DNA of 40,260 bases from Pseudomonadota bacterium (GTDB lineage: Bacteria > Myxococcota_A > UBA796 > SXON01), in contig SXON01000216.1 in NCBI GenBank assembly GCA_005778355.1, forward strand, positions 1 through 40,260. Reading direction: 5' to 3'. Below, one piece after another: positions 8,878 through 17,670 of the stretch. Both the position numbers and the translations under genes were made by a program. The first letter of the stretch is position 1. The number at the start of each line of letters is the position of its first letter. Under the pieces are notes generated by a model. The model ran no database searches. It was not told where the DNA came from and saw only the letters and a program-made list of their open reading frames with translations.

Positions 8878-9831
8878 CTACTTGCTTTGGCGCTTGCGGG
8901 AGGAGGGCTCCACCACCCGGCCGCCCTCTTCATCGAAGCTCTGCACCGAGGTGCGCACGCCCTCGATCACCTCCGCGCCCGTGGTCTTGGGCGAGGGGGC
9001 GACGGTCGCGGCGGGTCGCCGCGCGGACGAGGGTCGCGACGGGGCCACCAGCGCCGCGCCGCCCTGGATGCCCACGAGCGCGTTGGTCACCAGCGGGCCG
9101 CGGTTCTGCACGGTCTCGGAGTCGGCGTCGCCGCGTAGGGCCAGGTGGAGCTCCCCGCGGGAGGCGCCGAGGGCCAGCATCTCGGCCTCCATGGGCGAGG
9201 CGGCGAGCGTCACCAGCTCGGCCACGCGGGGGCTCTCCTTGGTGTCGCCGCTGTCGGCGCTGCCGAGGATGGTCGTGCCCACCGCGAGCACGCTCGCATC
9301 CTGGAGGATGGTCTCCGTCACCCAGTCGGCGCCGAGCGCGTTGCTGTCGGGCCGGATGGTCACGATCACGTCCACCCGCTCGCCTGGGGTGAGCAGGCCG
9401 CCCAGCCCATGGGCCCGCTCTGCCACCACCGTCACCGCGCGCTCGCCCGGCGGCACCACCGAGGAGAGCTGGGCGCCGCCGCCGACCGTCGCCGAGAGTC
9501 GCTCCTTGCGGATGATCTCGCCCTCTAGGATGCGCTCGGACGGGTACTGCGTGGCCACCGCGTCGACCGCCACGAAGAGCGCTTCCGGCGGCAAACCTGC
9601 CACCTGGCGCTTCTGCAGCGCCAGGGCGCTGGCCGGGATGGACTCGCCAGCGCCGATGTCACGCGTGGCCACCACCACCTCGCGGGTGTCTTTCTCGACG
9701 GCCTCGAGCGCGCTCCGGTAGCCCCCGATCACGCGGTGGGCGAACCATGCGGTGCCGCCGGCCACGACTAGGGCCGCGACGAAGAGCGCTACGGCCTGGG
9801 CGCGGGGGAGGCTGGAATTCTCTGTGCTCAT
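8878..9831 (-). CDS. cpaB: CpaB/RcpC Flp pilus assembly protein
   Basis: A 317-residue protein with one N-terminal membrane helix (about 12-30) and a SAF domain (about 45-115, with ARDIGAGESIPASALALQKRQV). The RcpC/CpaB domain follows (about 120-230, PPGERAVTVVAE and LTPGERVDVIVT). The last 80 residues are a low-complexity, proline- and serine-rich tail. CpaB is an inner-membrane/periplasmic partner of the secretin. I chose the ATG at 9831 because GAAGG sits six bases upstream and the CpaB homology starts there. The open frame to 9996 is Arg-rich and unlike the family. It is the first gene of the tad operon. Confidence 0.9.
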   Translation of the reverse strand: MSTENSSLPRAQAVALFVAALVVAGGTAWFAHRVIGGYRSALEAVEKDTREVVVATRDIGAGESIPASALALQKRQVAGLPPEALFVAVDAVATQYPSERILEGEIIRKERLSATVGGGAQLSSVVPPGERAVTVVAERAHGLGGLLTPGERVDVIVTIRPDSNALGADWVTETILQDASVLAVGTTILGSADSGDTKESPRVAELVTLAASPMEAEMLALGASRGELHLALRGDADSETVQNRGPLVTNALVGIQGGAALVAPSRPSSARRPAATVAPSPKTTGAEVIEGVRTSVQSFDEEGGRVVEPSSRKRQSK

Positions 9832-9939
9832 GCGCACCTTCGGATCGCCTGCCGACGCTGCAACCGCCGTGCCGGACCGGCAAACGCCCGACAATCGCCG
9901 ATGTTCGCCCTGACCGTCGGCGAGCGGTGGGATTCCGCA

Positions 9940-9953
9940 CGCTGTGGACAGCG
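9940..9953. promoter_or_regulatory. Palindrome in the divergent tad/FG-GAP control region
   Basis: CGCTGT-GG-ACAGCG has 6-bp inverted arms. It lies in the 240-bp gap between cpaB (minus) and the FG-GAP protein gene (plus), 109 bases from the cpaB start. The size and symmetry fit an operator for a dimeric regulator of either unit. There is no further support. Confidence 0.25.
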
Positions 9954-10056
9954 GTTTCCGACACACGAAAAATCGGCGTTGTTTACGTGTCACCAATCAC
10001 GATCCTGACCGCGGCGAGGTTCATCGCCGAACAATGCACGGTCGCGCCCCGGCTGC

Positions 10057-10062
10057 TACGAT
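10057..10062 (+). promoter_or_regulatory. Putative -10 box of the FG-GAP/MopE gene
   Basis: TACGAT matches TANNNT and ends nine bases before the ATG at 10072. The bases between are GCGGCGGCC, with no Shine-Dalgarno sequence, so the transcript would begin two or three bases before the start codon. No clear -35 box is visible. Confidence 0.35.
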
Positions 10063-10071
10063 GCGGCGGCC

Positions 10072-12930
10072 ATGACCCTCCTCTTCCTCGCCTGTGCCGA
10101 CGCCGATCACCTCGTTGACAACGGTCCCCGCGAGGCCGCGCGCTACTCCGTCAGCCGACCGTTGGAAACGACACCCGGTCGCGACCTGAGCATCGGCATC
10201 GCCACCATCTCGTCGAGCGCCACCTTCTCCGAGTCCGGGGCCACGGCGGGCGACGCGCTCGGTAGCAGCCTGGCCGCCGGCGACTTCGACGGCGACGGCA
10301 CGCCCGAGGTGGCGGTGGGCGCCCCCGGCTACGACGACAGTGGCAGCGACGACGGCGCCGTGTACCTGCTCAGCGGGAGCGCCCTCGCCCTCGACCAGGT
10401 GGGCACTGGGGGCCTCGGCGCCGCGCTGGCCAGCGGCGACATCGACGCCGACCTCGACGACGACCTCGTCGCGGCCAACGAGAGTACCGTCTACCTCTAC
10501 ACCGGCGATGCTTCGGGCCTCGGCCTCGCCTCGTGGAGCTACACCGACGGCGACGCCTCGGTGGCGAGCACGCTGGCCCTCGCCGATCTCGACGGCAACG
10601 GCAGCGACGAGATCTACGTGGGCGCAAGCAGCTACAACAGCGGCGCCGGGCGCGTGTCGGCCTTCGCCACGCTCGATGCCACGCCGTCGAGCACCGTCGA
10701 TGGCAATAGCGGGGAGGCCCTCGGCGCGGCCCTCTCGCGGGCCAGCGACGCCGACGGCGACGGCTACGAGGAGCTCCTCATCGGCAGCGAAAGCTACTCG
10801 GGGAGCTACTCGGCCGAGGGCGCGGTCTACGTCTACGGCGGGGGTAGCTTCACCCTCTCGCAGACCGTGACGGGCGGCAGCGCTGACTTCGGCCTGGGCG
10901 TACACGTGGCCGACGGCGGCGACAGCAACGGCGACGGCTACGGCGACCTCTGGGTGGCCGCGCACTTCGTGAGCGGCAGCGGCGATCACAAGGGCCGTGT
11001 CTTGCTCTACGAGGGCAGCGCCACTGGCTACGAGTCCGCCCCGCAGATGAACCGAACCGGCGGCAGTGACGACGCGCTGGGTTACAACGGCATCGCCGGC
11101 GGCGTCGACATCGACTTCGACGGTTACGACGACCTGCTCGCGGCCATCGCCGACCTGCCGGGACTCGTGGTGTACTACGGCGCCGCGAGCGGAGTGAGTT
11201 CCTCCAACGCCAACAACGTGTCGCTCGCCTCCACCACCGGCGCTTCCGACAGCCTCGGCGTGGCCACCGCCGCGCCCGACCTCGACGGCGACGGCTACGG
11301 CGAGTTCATCGTGGGCGACCGGGGCAACTACTCCACCGGGTCCAGCGGCGACGCCTACGGCTGGGTGGGCGTCTTCGAGGGCTACGCCGACCGGGACGGC
11401 GACGGCTACTCGGGGGGGGCCACCGGGGGCGACTGCGACGACGCCGACGCGAGCGTGAACCCCGTCGCCACCGAGGTGGTGGGCGACGGGATCGACAACG
11501 ACTGCAACGGTTTCGAGAGTTGCTACCAGGACGCCGACGGCGACGCCTACGGCAGCACCACCACGGTGGCGAGCGCCGACGCCGACTGCGACGACGCCGG
11601 CGAGTCGAACAACGCCGACGACTGCGACGACGCGCGCGCCGACGCCAACCCGGCCGGCACGGAAGTGGAGGGCGACGGCGTCGACAACGACTGCGACGGC
11701 GTCGAGGGTTGTTTCCTGGACCTCGACCTCGACGGCTACGGCAGCACCACCGCGGTGGCCTCGGCCGACGGCGACTGCGACGACGCGGGCGAGGCCATCA
11801 ACGACGACGACTGCGACGACGGCGACGACACGGTCTACCCGGGCGCCACGGAGACCAACGCCGACGGCATCGACAGCGACTGCGACGGCTACGAGCGCTG
11901 CCACCAGGACGCCGACGGCGACGGCGCGGGCGATGGCGCCACCACCGACAGCACCGACCTCAGCTGCACCTCGGCCGGCCTCGCCACGAGCCCCAATGAC
12001 TGCGACGACACCGACGCGAGCATCTCGCCCTCTGCCGCCGAGGTCACCGCAGACGGCATCGACCAGGACTGCAACGGCATCGAGGACTGCTACGTCGACA
12101 ACGACGGCGACCGCTACGGCTACACCGGCACCATCGGCAGCACCGACACCGACTGCGACGACACCAGCGAGGCCGGGAACGACGACGACTGCGACGACAC
12201 GAGCGCGAGCGTGTACCCAGGCGCCGGGGAAACGCCGGGCGACGGTGTCGACGGCAACTGCGACGGCGTGGAGGACTGCTTCACCGACGGCGACGGCGAC
12301 GGCTTCGGTGGCGGCAGCAGCGCCCCCGGCAACGACCTCGACTGTGCCGACGCCGGCGAGGCGTCGAGCGGCGATGACTGCGACGACAGCGAGGCCTCGC
12401 GCTCACCCGGGGCGATGGAGAGCTGCAACGACCTCGACGACGACTGCGACGACGAGGTCGACGAGAACGCCACCGACGCCGGCAGCTGGTACGCCGACGA
12501 CGACCAGGACGCCCACGGCGACCCCGGCCTGAGCGTGACCGCCTGCGACCAGCCGGAGGGCTACGTGGCCGACGCCACCGACTGCGACGACCAGGACGAG
12601 GCCGCGTTCCCCGGCGCCGTGGAGGACTGCGAGGGCACGGCCGACCGCGACTGCGACGGCGAGCCGGCCGCAACCGACGACGATTGCCCGGGCGATAGCG
12701 GCGAGCCCGGCGACAGCGGAGACAGCGGCGAACCCGACGACAGCGGGGAGCCCATCGACAGCGCCGAGCCCACCGACAGCGGCGACCCGGCCGACACCGC
12801 TGAGCCCGGCACCGACGACACCGGCGACAAGGGCGACAGCGAGGATTGCGGCTGCAACGGCGGCGCCGGCGCGGGCGGCGTGGCGATGCTCCTCGCGCTC
12901 GCGACGACTACCCGTCGCCGTAAATCATAA
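10072..12930 (+). CDS. FG-GAP propeller and MopE-repeat surface lipoprotein
   Basis: A 952-residue exported protein. The N-terminus MTLLFLACADAD has a lipobox with Cys8. About seven FG-GAP repeats follow (residues 60-440, such as GDFDGDGTPEVAVGAP and PDLDGDGYGEFIVGD), consistent with a seven-bladed integrin-like propeller that binds calcium. Next come seven MopE-type metal-binding units (about 450-870, pattern DCDD...NP.A.E..DGIDNDCNG). A linker of GDSGEP-type repeats (about 870-925) leads to a C-terminal DCGCNGG, hydrophobic stretch and TRRRKS, resembling MYXO-CTERM anchors. Having both a lipobox and a sorting tail is odd, and one may not be used. It is divergent from the tad operon. A surface adhesion or matrix role is inference. 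Confidence 0.85.
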   Translation: MTLLFLACADADHLVDNGPREAARYSVSRPLETTPGRDLSIGIATISSSATFSESGATAGDALGSSLAAGDFDGDGTPEVAVGAPGYDDSGSDDGAVYLLSGSALALDQVGTGGLGAALASGDIDADLDDDLVAANESTVYLYTGDASGLGLASWSYTDGDASVASTLALADLDGNGSDEIYVGASSYNSGAGRVSAFATLDATPSSTVDGNSGEALGAALSRASDADGDGYEELLIGSESYSGSYSAEGAVYVYGGGSFTLSQTVTGGSADFGLGVHVADGGDSNGDGYGDLWVAAHFVSGSGDHKGRVLLYEGSATGYESAPQMNRTGGSDDALGYNGIAGGVDIDFDGYDDLLAAIADLPGLVVYYGAASGVSSSNANNVSLASTTGASDSLGVATAAPDLDGDGYGEFIVGDRGNYSTGSSGDAYGWVGVFEGYADRDGDGYSGGATGGDCDDADASVNPVATEVVGDGIDNDCNGFESCYQDADGDAYGSTTTVASADADCDDAGESNNADDCDDARADANPAGTEVEGDGVDNDCDGVEGCFLDLDLDGYGSTTAVASADGDCDDAGEAINDDDCDDGDDTVYPGATETNADGIDSDCDGYERCHQDADGDGAGDGATTDSTDLSCTSAGLATSPNDCDDTDASISPSAAEVTADGIDQDCNGIEDCYVDNDGDRYGYTGTIGSTDTDCDDTSEAGNDDDCDDTSASVYPGAGETPGDGVDGNCDGVEDCFTDGDGDGFGGGSSAPGNDLDCADAGEASSGDDCDDSEASRSPGAMESCNDLDDDCDDEVDENATDAGSWYADDDQDAHGDPGLSVTACDQPEGYVADATDCDDQDEAAFPGAVEDCEGTADRDCDGEPAATDDDCPGDSGEPGDSGDSGEPDDSGEPIDSAEPTDSGDPADTAEPGTDDTGDKGDSEDCGCNGGAGAGGVAMLLALATTTRRRKS

Positions 12931-12987
12931 CACCCGTAAAGAGCCAAAAAGCACAGGCGCGTTGATTTCCGTGTCCACGGCTTGACC

Positions 12988-13007
12988 CTCGCCCCGACCT
13001 GGGCGAG
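12988..13007 (+). terminator. Hairpin after the FG-GAP gene
   Basis: CTCGCCC and GGGCGAG pair around the loop CGACCT, giving a perfect 7-bp stem 57 bases after the stop at 12930 and 45 bases before the next gene. Only AAATG follows, with no T-run, so it is at best a weak rho-independent terminator. It could equally be a leader hairpin of the downstream gene. Confidence 0.3.
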
Positions 13008-13052
13008 AAATGTCGGACCCGCTGGGTACTGCGGGCTTCTCCGGGGTCGCCC

Positions 13053-14255
13053 ATGCGTCTGCCGTGTACATTCCGTTTACGCCGGGGCAGCGTCACCCCC
13101 GTGATGGCGCTGACGCTCCTGATCCTGCTCACCTTCGCGGGGCTGGCGATCGACTGGACCTACGTGCGCACCACGGAGTTCGAGCTGAAGAACGCGACGG
13201 ACGCGGCCGCCCATGCCGCCCTCGTGGAGCTCCGGCGCTCGGGCGATCAGGGCCGGGCCAGGGTCCTCGCGAAGGAGCTGGCCGTGATGAACACGGCGGG
13301 CGGCCTGCCGGTTCATCTCGCCGATGACGGCGTGGAGTTCGGGGAGTGGGACTACGAGACGGGCACGTTCATCGCGGGGAGCGCGGTGCAAAACGGCGTC
13401 CGGGTAACGGCGGAGCGCACCGAAGGCAGCATCGATGGGCCGATCTCACTGTTTGTCGGCCCCTTGTTCGGCCATAGCGCCTCCGCCGCTGCGGAAACTG
13501 CGGTGGGGGCCTACCGCTCGCGCGACATCATGGTGAGCATCGACATCTCCACCTCGATGATCGAGGAGATGGACGACGCGGTGAAGGCGCTGGTGGAGTT
13601 CGCCTCGGCGATGCAGTCGCGGTCCTTGCCCAACGATCGCGTGGGCCTCAACGTGTTCAAGACCTCGGCCACCACCATCAGCAACCTCACCGCGGTCGAC
13701 GGCAACATCGGCACGCTCAAGACGGCCTGGCAGGGCGACGGCAAGTCCAACCGCGACAAGGCCAAGAGCTCGGGCGTCACTAATTGCTACATCACCTACT
13801 GCAAGAAGGCGACCAGCGGCTGCGGCGGCAAGGACTACGCCCTCAAGGGCGCCTGGATGCCCAAGTGCGAGTCCTGGGGCCAGGACGGCAACTGGAGTGG
13901 CTCCAACCAGGGGGCGGGCCTGCTCGCTGCCAGCCAGACGCTCGTCAACAACGACACCTTCCACAACACGCAGGCGATCATCTTCATTAGCGATGGTCGC
14001 CCCACCTGTCCTGCCGGCTCGGCCTGCGTGAAGGCCCGCACACAGTACGCGGTCGACATGGCCGACGCGGCCTGGGACGAGGGCATCAACGTCTTCACCA
14101 TCTCGCTCAACGCCACCGCCAGCCCCACCCAGAGCGCCTTCATGGCCTCGCTCGTGCGCGGCTACGGCGAGGCCTACGAGACCACCAGCTCGAAAGACCT
14201 CGAGGAGATGTTGCTGGACATCGAGACGAACATCCCAATTGCCCTGGTCGAATAG
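13053..14255 (+). CDS. TadG-type protein with von Willebrand A domain
   Basis: A 400-residue protein. A basic start (MRLPCTFRLRRGS) leads into one membrane helix (about 15-35), then the TadG-like Asp/Ala stretch FELKNATDAAAHAAL (about 43-57). A von Willebrand A domain runs about 157-390. Its MIDAS motif is complete at the first loop (D164-I-S166-T-S168), with a later FISDGRP. An unusual Cys-rich insertion near 245-275 (CYITYCKKATSGCGG) sits inside the VWA domain. TadG proteins hold the pilus machinery to the envelope, and the VWA domain suggests metal-dependent adhesion. It lies apart from the tad operon, on the other strand. It ends two bases before the convergent metalloprotease gene. Confidence 0.85.
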   Translation: MRLPCTFRLRRGSVTPVMALTLLILLTFAGLAIDWTYVRTTEFELKNATDAAAHAALVELRRSGDQGRARVLAKELAVMNTAGGLPVHLADDGVEFGEWDYETGTFIAGSAVQNGVRVTAERTEGSIDGPISLFVGPLFGHSASAAAETAVGAYRSRDIMVSIDISTSMIEEMDDAVKALVEFASAMQSRSLPNDRVGLNVFKTSATTISNLTAVDGNIGTLKTAWQGDGKSNRDKAKSSGVTNCYITYCKKATSGCGGKDYALKGAWMPKCESWGQDGNWSGSNQGAGLLAASQTLVNNDTFHNTQAIIFISDGRPTCPAGSACVKARTQYAVDMADAAWDEGINVFTISLNATASPTQSAFMASLVRGYGEAYETTSSKDLEEMLLDIETNIPIALVE

Positions 14256-14257
14256 CC

Positions 14258-15784
14258 TCAGTCCACGCGCAAGAGGCGCGCGACGGCCTTGGCCTCGGGG
14301 TCGACCGCCACGCGGATGGTTCCCGCCTCGGTGAGCTCGGCCTTGAGGTACTCGACACCGCCGCTGCGGATCTCGCCATCGTTGCGGTCGACCTTCTGCA
14401 ACTCGGGCCCCTCGAGCTGCAGCCAGCCGTGGATGAGCGCATACATGTCGACGCCGAACTCGTAGCCGGTGACGGGATCCACCACGCGCGGCTCGAAGTT
14501 GTAGGCCGGGTTGTCGTTCTCCACGCGGCCATCGACGACGAGCGCGGTGTACCAGTCGAGCGCGACCTCCTCAACGGGCCGTCCCATGGTGGCCTCGACG
14601 GTGTCGATACCCAACTCTGGGGAATCGAACCAGTCGTGCAGCCAGGTCATGCCGCCCTCGTCCACCAGCGTGCCGTCGCTCTCCACCCCCATGCTGCCCG
14701 CTTGCTCGAAGCAGTACCGGAGGAAGAGATACGCGGCGCCGCGCAGGGCTCCGTCGCGTTCCACGTCGTAGTAGCTCGAGCCGCGCAGCACGTCGTTGAT
14801 GCTGACGGAGTCGATGGTGGCGTCGCTGCCGAGGTAGTCAGTCGCGTCGAGCGCCGCGGCCCACACGTACTGGTTGCCGTTGTTGTACCCGGTGAGATCC
14901 TGGGCGAGCGCGCTCATGCCTTCGGTCAGGTAGATGTTCTCGCTCGCGTCGGTCTGGTCCTGGGCCACGTACTTGTGCCAGCCGTAGATCAGGTGGTTGA
15001 GCTCGTGGGCCACGGTCTCGGTGATGCCGGCGGGGGTGCCGTAGCTGTCGTCGGGGTCGGGCACGCCGAGGTACACGATCTCTCCCTCGTTGCCGCGCTC
15101 GCCGCAGCCCGCCACCGGCCCGATGTCGCACTGAGTCACGTAGGCCACCGCGCCGTACTGGTTCACCGTGTAGCTCACCAGCACGTCGATCTTGCCGCTG
15201 GCATCCACGTCGCTCTCCTCGCCAAACACCTGGCGCTCGCGCGGAATGACGTGGTCTTCGAGGTTCCAGATCACCTCGGCCACCACCTCCTCGTCGATGG
15301 TGCCGAGCTCGTTCGGGGTGGTCTGGTCTTCCCACACCACCACCATGTCCGACACTGCGGTTACCTTCGCGGTGATGGTGACGTAGCTGTCGCCGTCGTA
15401 CACGTCGAAGGTCCGCTCGTCGCCGACGGCCGCGCTGACCGTGGGCGGGCGGGTGTCGATGGGTCGCGACGGCAGCACGTCACTCGGCTCGACGCGGGCG
15501 GCCTCTTCGTAGCGCTCGCCGTAGCCGTGAGTCTCGCCCTGTCCCTTGGCGAAACTGGCCAGAATCACAATGTAGTTGCCCGGGTCGACCACGTCGATCG
15601 ACACCGTGCCGTCTTCGGCCACGTCCATGTCGACCACCTCACCCACCGCCACCGAAACCGGCCCGCCGGGTTCGCCGGTGTCGTCGGTCTCGCCCGTCTC
15701 GTCGCCCTGGCCCTCGGTGTCGGCGGTGTCGTCGTTGACCGGGGGATTGCAGGCAGCAAGGGCAAACAAAAGCGACGTGAGCAT
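14258..15784 (-). CDS. M30-like zinc metalloprotease lipoprotein
   Basis: A 508-residue predicted lipoprotein. The signal MLTSLLFALAAC (Cys12) has no positive charge. A short Asp/Thr/Gly/Glu linker follows (about 14-40), then a beta-rich domain (about 42-150) with a repeated DV/VD pattern. The catalytic part contains ETVAHELNHLIYG, an HExxH zinc site at H260/E261/H264, and YLTEGMSALAQDL, whose Glu288 is a likely third ligand. This spacing resembles the hyicolysin (M30) group. I chose the ATG at 15784 because GAGG lies six bases upstream and the lipobox follows. It is convergent with the VWA protein. The substrate is unknown. Confidence 0.75.
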   Translation of the reverse strand: MLTSLLFALAACNPPVNDDTADTEGQGDETGETDDTGEPGGPVSVAVGEVVDMDVAEDGTVSIDVVDPGNYIVILASFAKGQGETHGYGERYEEAARVEPSDVLPSRPIDTRPPTVSAAVGDERTFDVYDGDSYVTITAKVTAVSDMVVVWEDQTTPNELGTIDEEVVAEVIWNLEDHVIPRERQVFGEESDVDASGKIDVLVSYTVNQYGAVAYVTQCDIGPVAGCGERGNEGEIVYLGVPDPDDSYGTPAGITETVAHELNHLIYGWHKYVAQDQTDASENIYLTEGMSALAQDLTGYNNGNQYVWAAALDATDYLGSDATIDSVSINDVLRGSSYYDVERDGALRGAAYLFLRYCFEQAGSMGVESDGTLVDEGGMTWLHDWFDSPELGIDTVEATMGRPVEEVALDWYTALVVDGRVENDNPAYNFEPRVVDPVTGYEFGVDMYALIHGWLQLEGPELQKVDRNDGEIRSGGVEYLKAELTEAGTIRVAVDPEAKAVARLLRVD

Positions 15785-15856
15785 GCGAACCTCGGGAGCG
15801 CCGCAGCCTAGCGCGCTGGGGACGCGCTCGCGCCGTGGGAATTCACCCGCGTCCAA

Positions 15857-15904
15857 CGCAAACTGACCCGCGAGTCATAATTGTGACTCGCGGGTCAGTT
15901 TGCG
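15857..15904. repeat. Perfect 21-bp inverted repeat
   Basis: Arms at 15857-15877 and 15884-15904 are exactly complementary (CGCAAACTGACCC... and ...GGGTCAGTTTGCG) around the loop TAATTG. It sits between two minus-strand genes, 12 bases past the stop of the upstream one and 73 bases before the start of the metalloprotease. No T-run follows on either strand, so it is not a standard terminator, although a stem this strong could still stop or stabilise a transcript. Confidence 0.85.
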
Positions 15905-15916
15905 TCGACGACCGGG

Positions 15917-16099
15917 CTATTTTGCCGGTTGGACGCGGTCCTTGAGGTCCTCGGTGACGAAGTCGAGCAGCGTCGTGGACAGCTCGATGATCTGCTGGTG
16001 GGTGAAGCCCTCGGTCCGCAGTTGCCGGTAGAAGGCGCGCGCGACAGAGCGGTTCCGCGTGCGGAAGAGTTCGTCGGCCTGCTGCGGGGTGGGGTTCAT
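15917..16099 (-). CDS. Small hypothetical protein
   Basis: A 60-residue, soluble, helical protein (MNPTPQQADELFRTRNR..., ending DLKDRVQPAK). It has no signal peptide, Cys or membrane segment. I recognise no family. The Met at 16099 is preferred over the in-frame ATG at 16114 because GGAG lies five bases before it. It stands alone, with about 220 bases of apparently empty sequence upstream and the long inverted repeat just downstream. Confidence 0.6.
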   Translation of the reverse strand: MNPTPQQADELFRTRNRSVARAFYRQLRTEGFTHQQIIELSTTLLDFVTEDLKDRVQPAK

Positions 16100-16321
16100 C
16101 TTTTCTCCGGACATGGCTTCACAATCGAGGGAGGCGCAACCGACACAGCAAAGGGCGTGCCGCAGCGAGGCATGGCCGAGAATTGGCCTTGGACCGTGTT
16201 GCCCCCCTTCTGACTGCGTAGCCGGATTCGCACCTCGGGTGCGTAGTGTCTTACGCGGTGCCACCCGCGCGACGCGGCGGGCCGTCGCACCGCGGGCAGG
16301 CGAGCCGGGATAGTTGGCAGC

Positions 16322-16849
16322 GTGCTGTTTGCCGGGCTCGCCCTCGCCGCCCCGATGGCGCTCACCCCGGCGCCGGGCGGCGGCCTGCGCTTCGAGGTCG
16401 GCTCCTCGGCCGGCGCGGTGGTGGGTCACGCCGACGTGTTCTCGTGCACGATCGACCCCGAGGCCGGCACCGGACAGCTCGACGTCGATGCCACCTCGCT
16501 CGGCACCGGCCACGGCCCGCGCGACCAGCGGCTCCTGGTGTTTGCGCTCGACGTAGCCGCCTTCCCCGCGATCAGTTTCCTCGCTCGACGGATCGAGGGC
16601 AGCCTCGACGCCCTCGCGGCGCGAGAGGGGAGCGGCGCGCTCCGCCTCGCAGGCGCCCTGCGCATTCGCGACGTCACGATGGAGGCGCTGGTCGCGGCAA
16701 CGTTCCAGTGGGAAAGCGGCACGCTGCGGCTTCGCGGGGAGCATCCCCTCGCGCTCGCCGACTTTGGCATCCCCGACCCCTCGGTGGTGCTCGCGCGCGT
16801 GGAGCCCACGCTGCGCGTCCAATTCGATCTGGCAGGTAGTCCCGAATGA
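16322..16849 (+). CDS. YceI-like periplasmic lipid-binding protein
   Basis: A 175-residue protein. A short uncharged signal peptide (MLFAGLALAAP) is followed by a YceI-type lipocalin-like beta-barrel, with FEVGSSAGAVVGHADVF, LDVDATSLGTG, LDVAAFPAISF and ALRIRDVTMEAL in the family order. YceI proteins bind isoprenoid-like lipids in the periplasm. The GTG start is preceded by GATAGT eight bases upstream and no Shine-Dalgarno sequence. The stop overlaps the enoyl-CoA hydratase start as ATGA, making it the first gene of a four-gene unit. Confidence 0.75.
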   Translation: MLFAGLALAAPMALTPAPGGGLRFEVGSSAGAVVGHADVFSCTIDPEAGTGQLDVDATSLGTGHGPRDQRLLVFALDVAAFPAISFLARRIEGSLDALAAREGSGALRLAGALRIRDVTMEALVAATFQWESGTLRLRGEHPLALADFGIPDPSVVLARVEPTLRVQFDLAGSPE

Positions 16850-17670
16850 TCACCCTCGAATCCTTGCACCTCGACGTCGCCGACGGCGTGGCCCAGCTCC
16901 GCATCGACCACGGCAAGGCCAACGAGATGGGCCGGCAGCAGATCGGCGAGTGGGAGCGGCTCTGCGACTGGCTCGAGACGGCGCCCGTCGCGGCGTTGCT
17001 TTCCTTCAGCGACCGCCGCTCGCCGAAAGGCGCGCCCATCTTCATCGCCGGCGCGAATGTCACCGAGCGTGCGGAGTGGAGTGTCGACGAGGTGAAGGCT
17101 CACGTTCGTCGACAGCGCGCGGTGCTGACTCGCCTGCGCCGGGTTCCGGTCTTTCACGTGGGCGTGATCCATGGCGTCGCGCTCGGTTGGGGTACCGAGT
17201 ACACGCTGACTTGCGACTGGCGTATCGTCACCCCCGGGGCCCGCTTCGCGCTGCCAGAAACCGGCCTCGGCATTCTCCCGGGGGCCGGCGGCGCGAGTGA
17301 GCTGGCCACGGTGATCGGCCCCAACCAGGCGCTGCGGCTGGGCATGACCGGCGAGAGCGTCGGCGCCGAGGAGGCTGTCCGGATCGGTCTCGTCGACGAG
17401 CTGGCCAACGATCTCGCCTCGGGCCTCGAACGCGCCCAGGCCCTCGCCACCCGGGTGGCCCTGCGCTCCCCCACCGCCGTTGCCGCGTACAAAGCCGCCG
17501 TGCTGGCCGCGCTGGGACAAGGCACCGACGCCCGTCGCGACATCGAGGCCCGCGCCTATGAGCACTGCGTGAATAGCGGCGAGGCCGCCGTGGGCCGGGC
17601 GAACTTCGCCACCATCACCGCCGGGAGCGCCCGAGCCCCCTGGGGCATCTACAGTCCATGGAAGCCTTGA
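16846..17670 (+). CDS. Enoyl-CoA hydratase/isomerase family protein
   Basis: A 274-residue crotonase-fold enzyme. The oxyanion-hole segments are IFIAGANV (65-72) and HGVALGWGTE (109-118), and the second loop is FALPETGLGILPGAGG (134-149). Both glutamates that activate water in crotonase-type hydratases appear to be present (E118 and E138), so hydratase activity on a 2-enoyl-CoA is plausible. The exact substrate cannot be read from sequence. It is coupled to the YceI-like gene by ATGA, and the next lipoprotein gene starts 13 bases before its stop. Confidence 0.9.
   Translation: MITLESLHLDVADGVAQLRIDHGKANEMGRQQIGEWERLCDWLETAPVAALLSFSDRRSPKGAPIFIAGANVTERAEWSVDEVKAHVRRQRAVLTRLRRVPVFHVGVIHGVALGWGTEYTLTCDWRIVTPGARFALPETGLGILPGAGGASELATVIGPNQALRLGMTGESVGAEEAVRIGLVDELANDLASGLERAQALATRVALRSPTAVAAYKAAVLAALGQGTDARRDIEARAYEHCVNSGEAAVGRANFATITAGSARAPWGIYSPWKP

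Noticed and set aside
10021-11904. A 627-residue minus-strand protein
   Set aside because: It is antisense to the FG-GAP/MopE gene. The GGCGAC-type repeats give long Val/Ala/Gly frames on the opposite strand.
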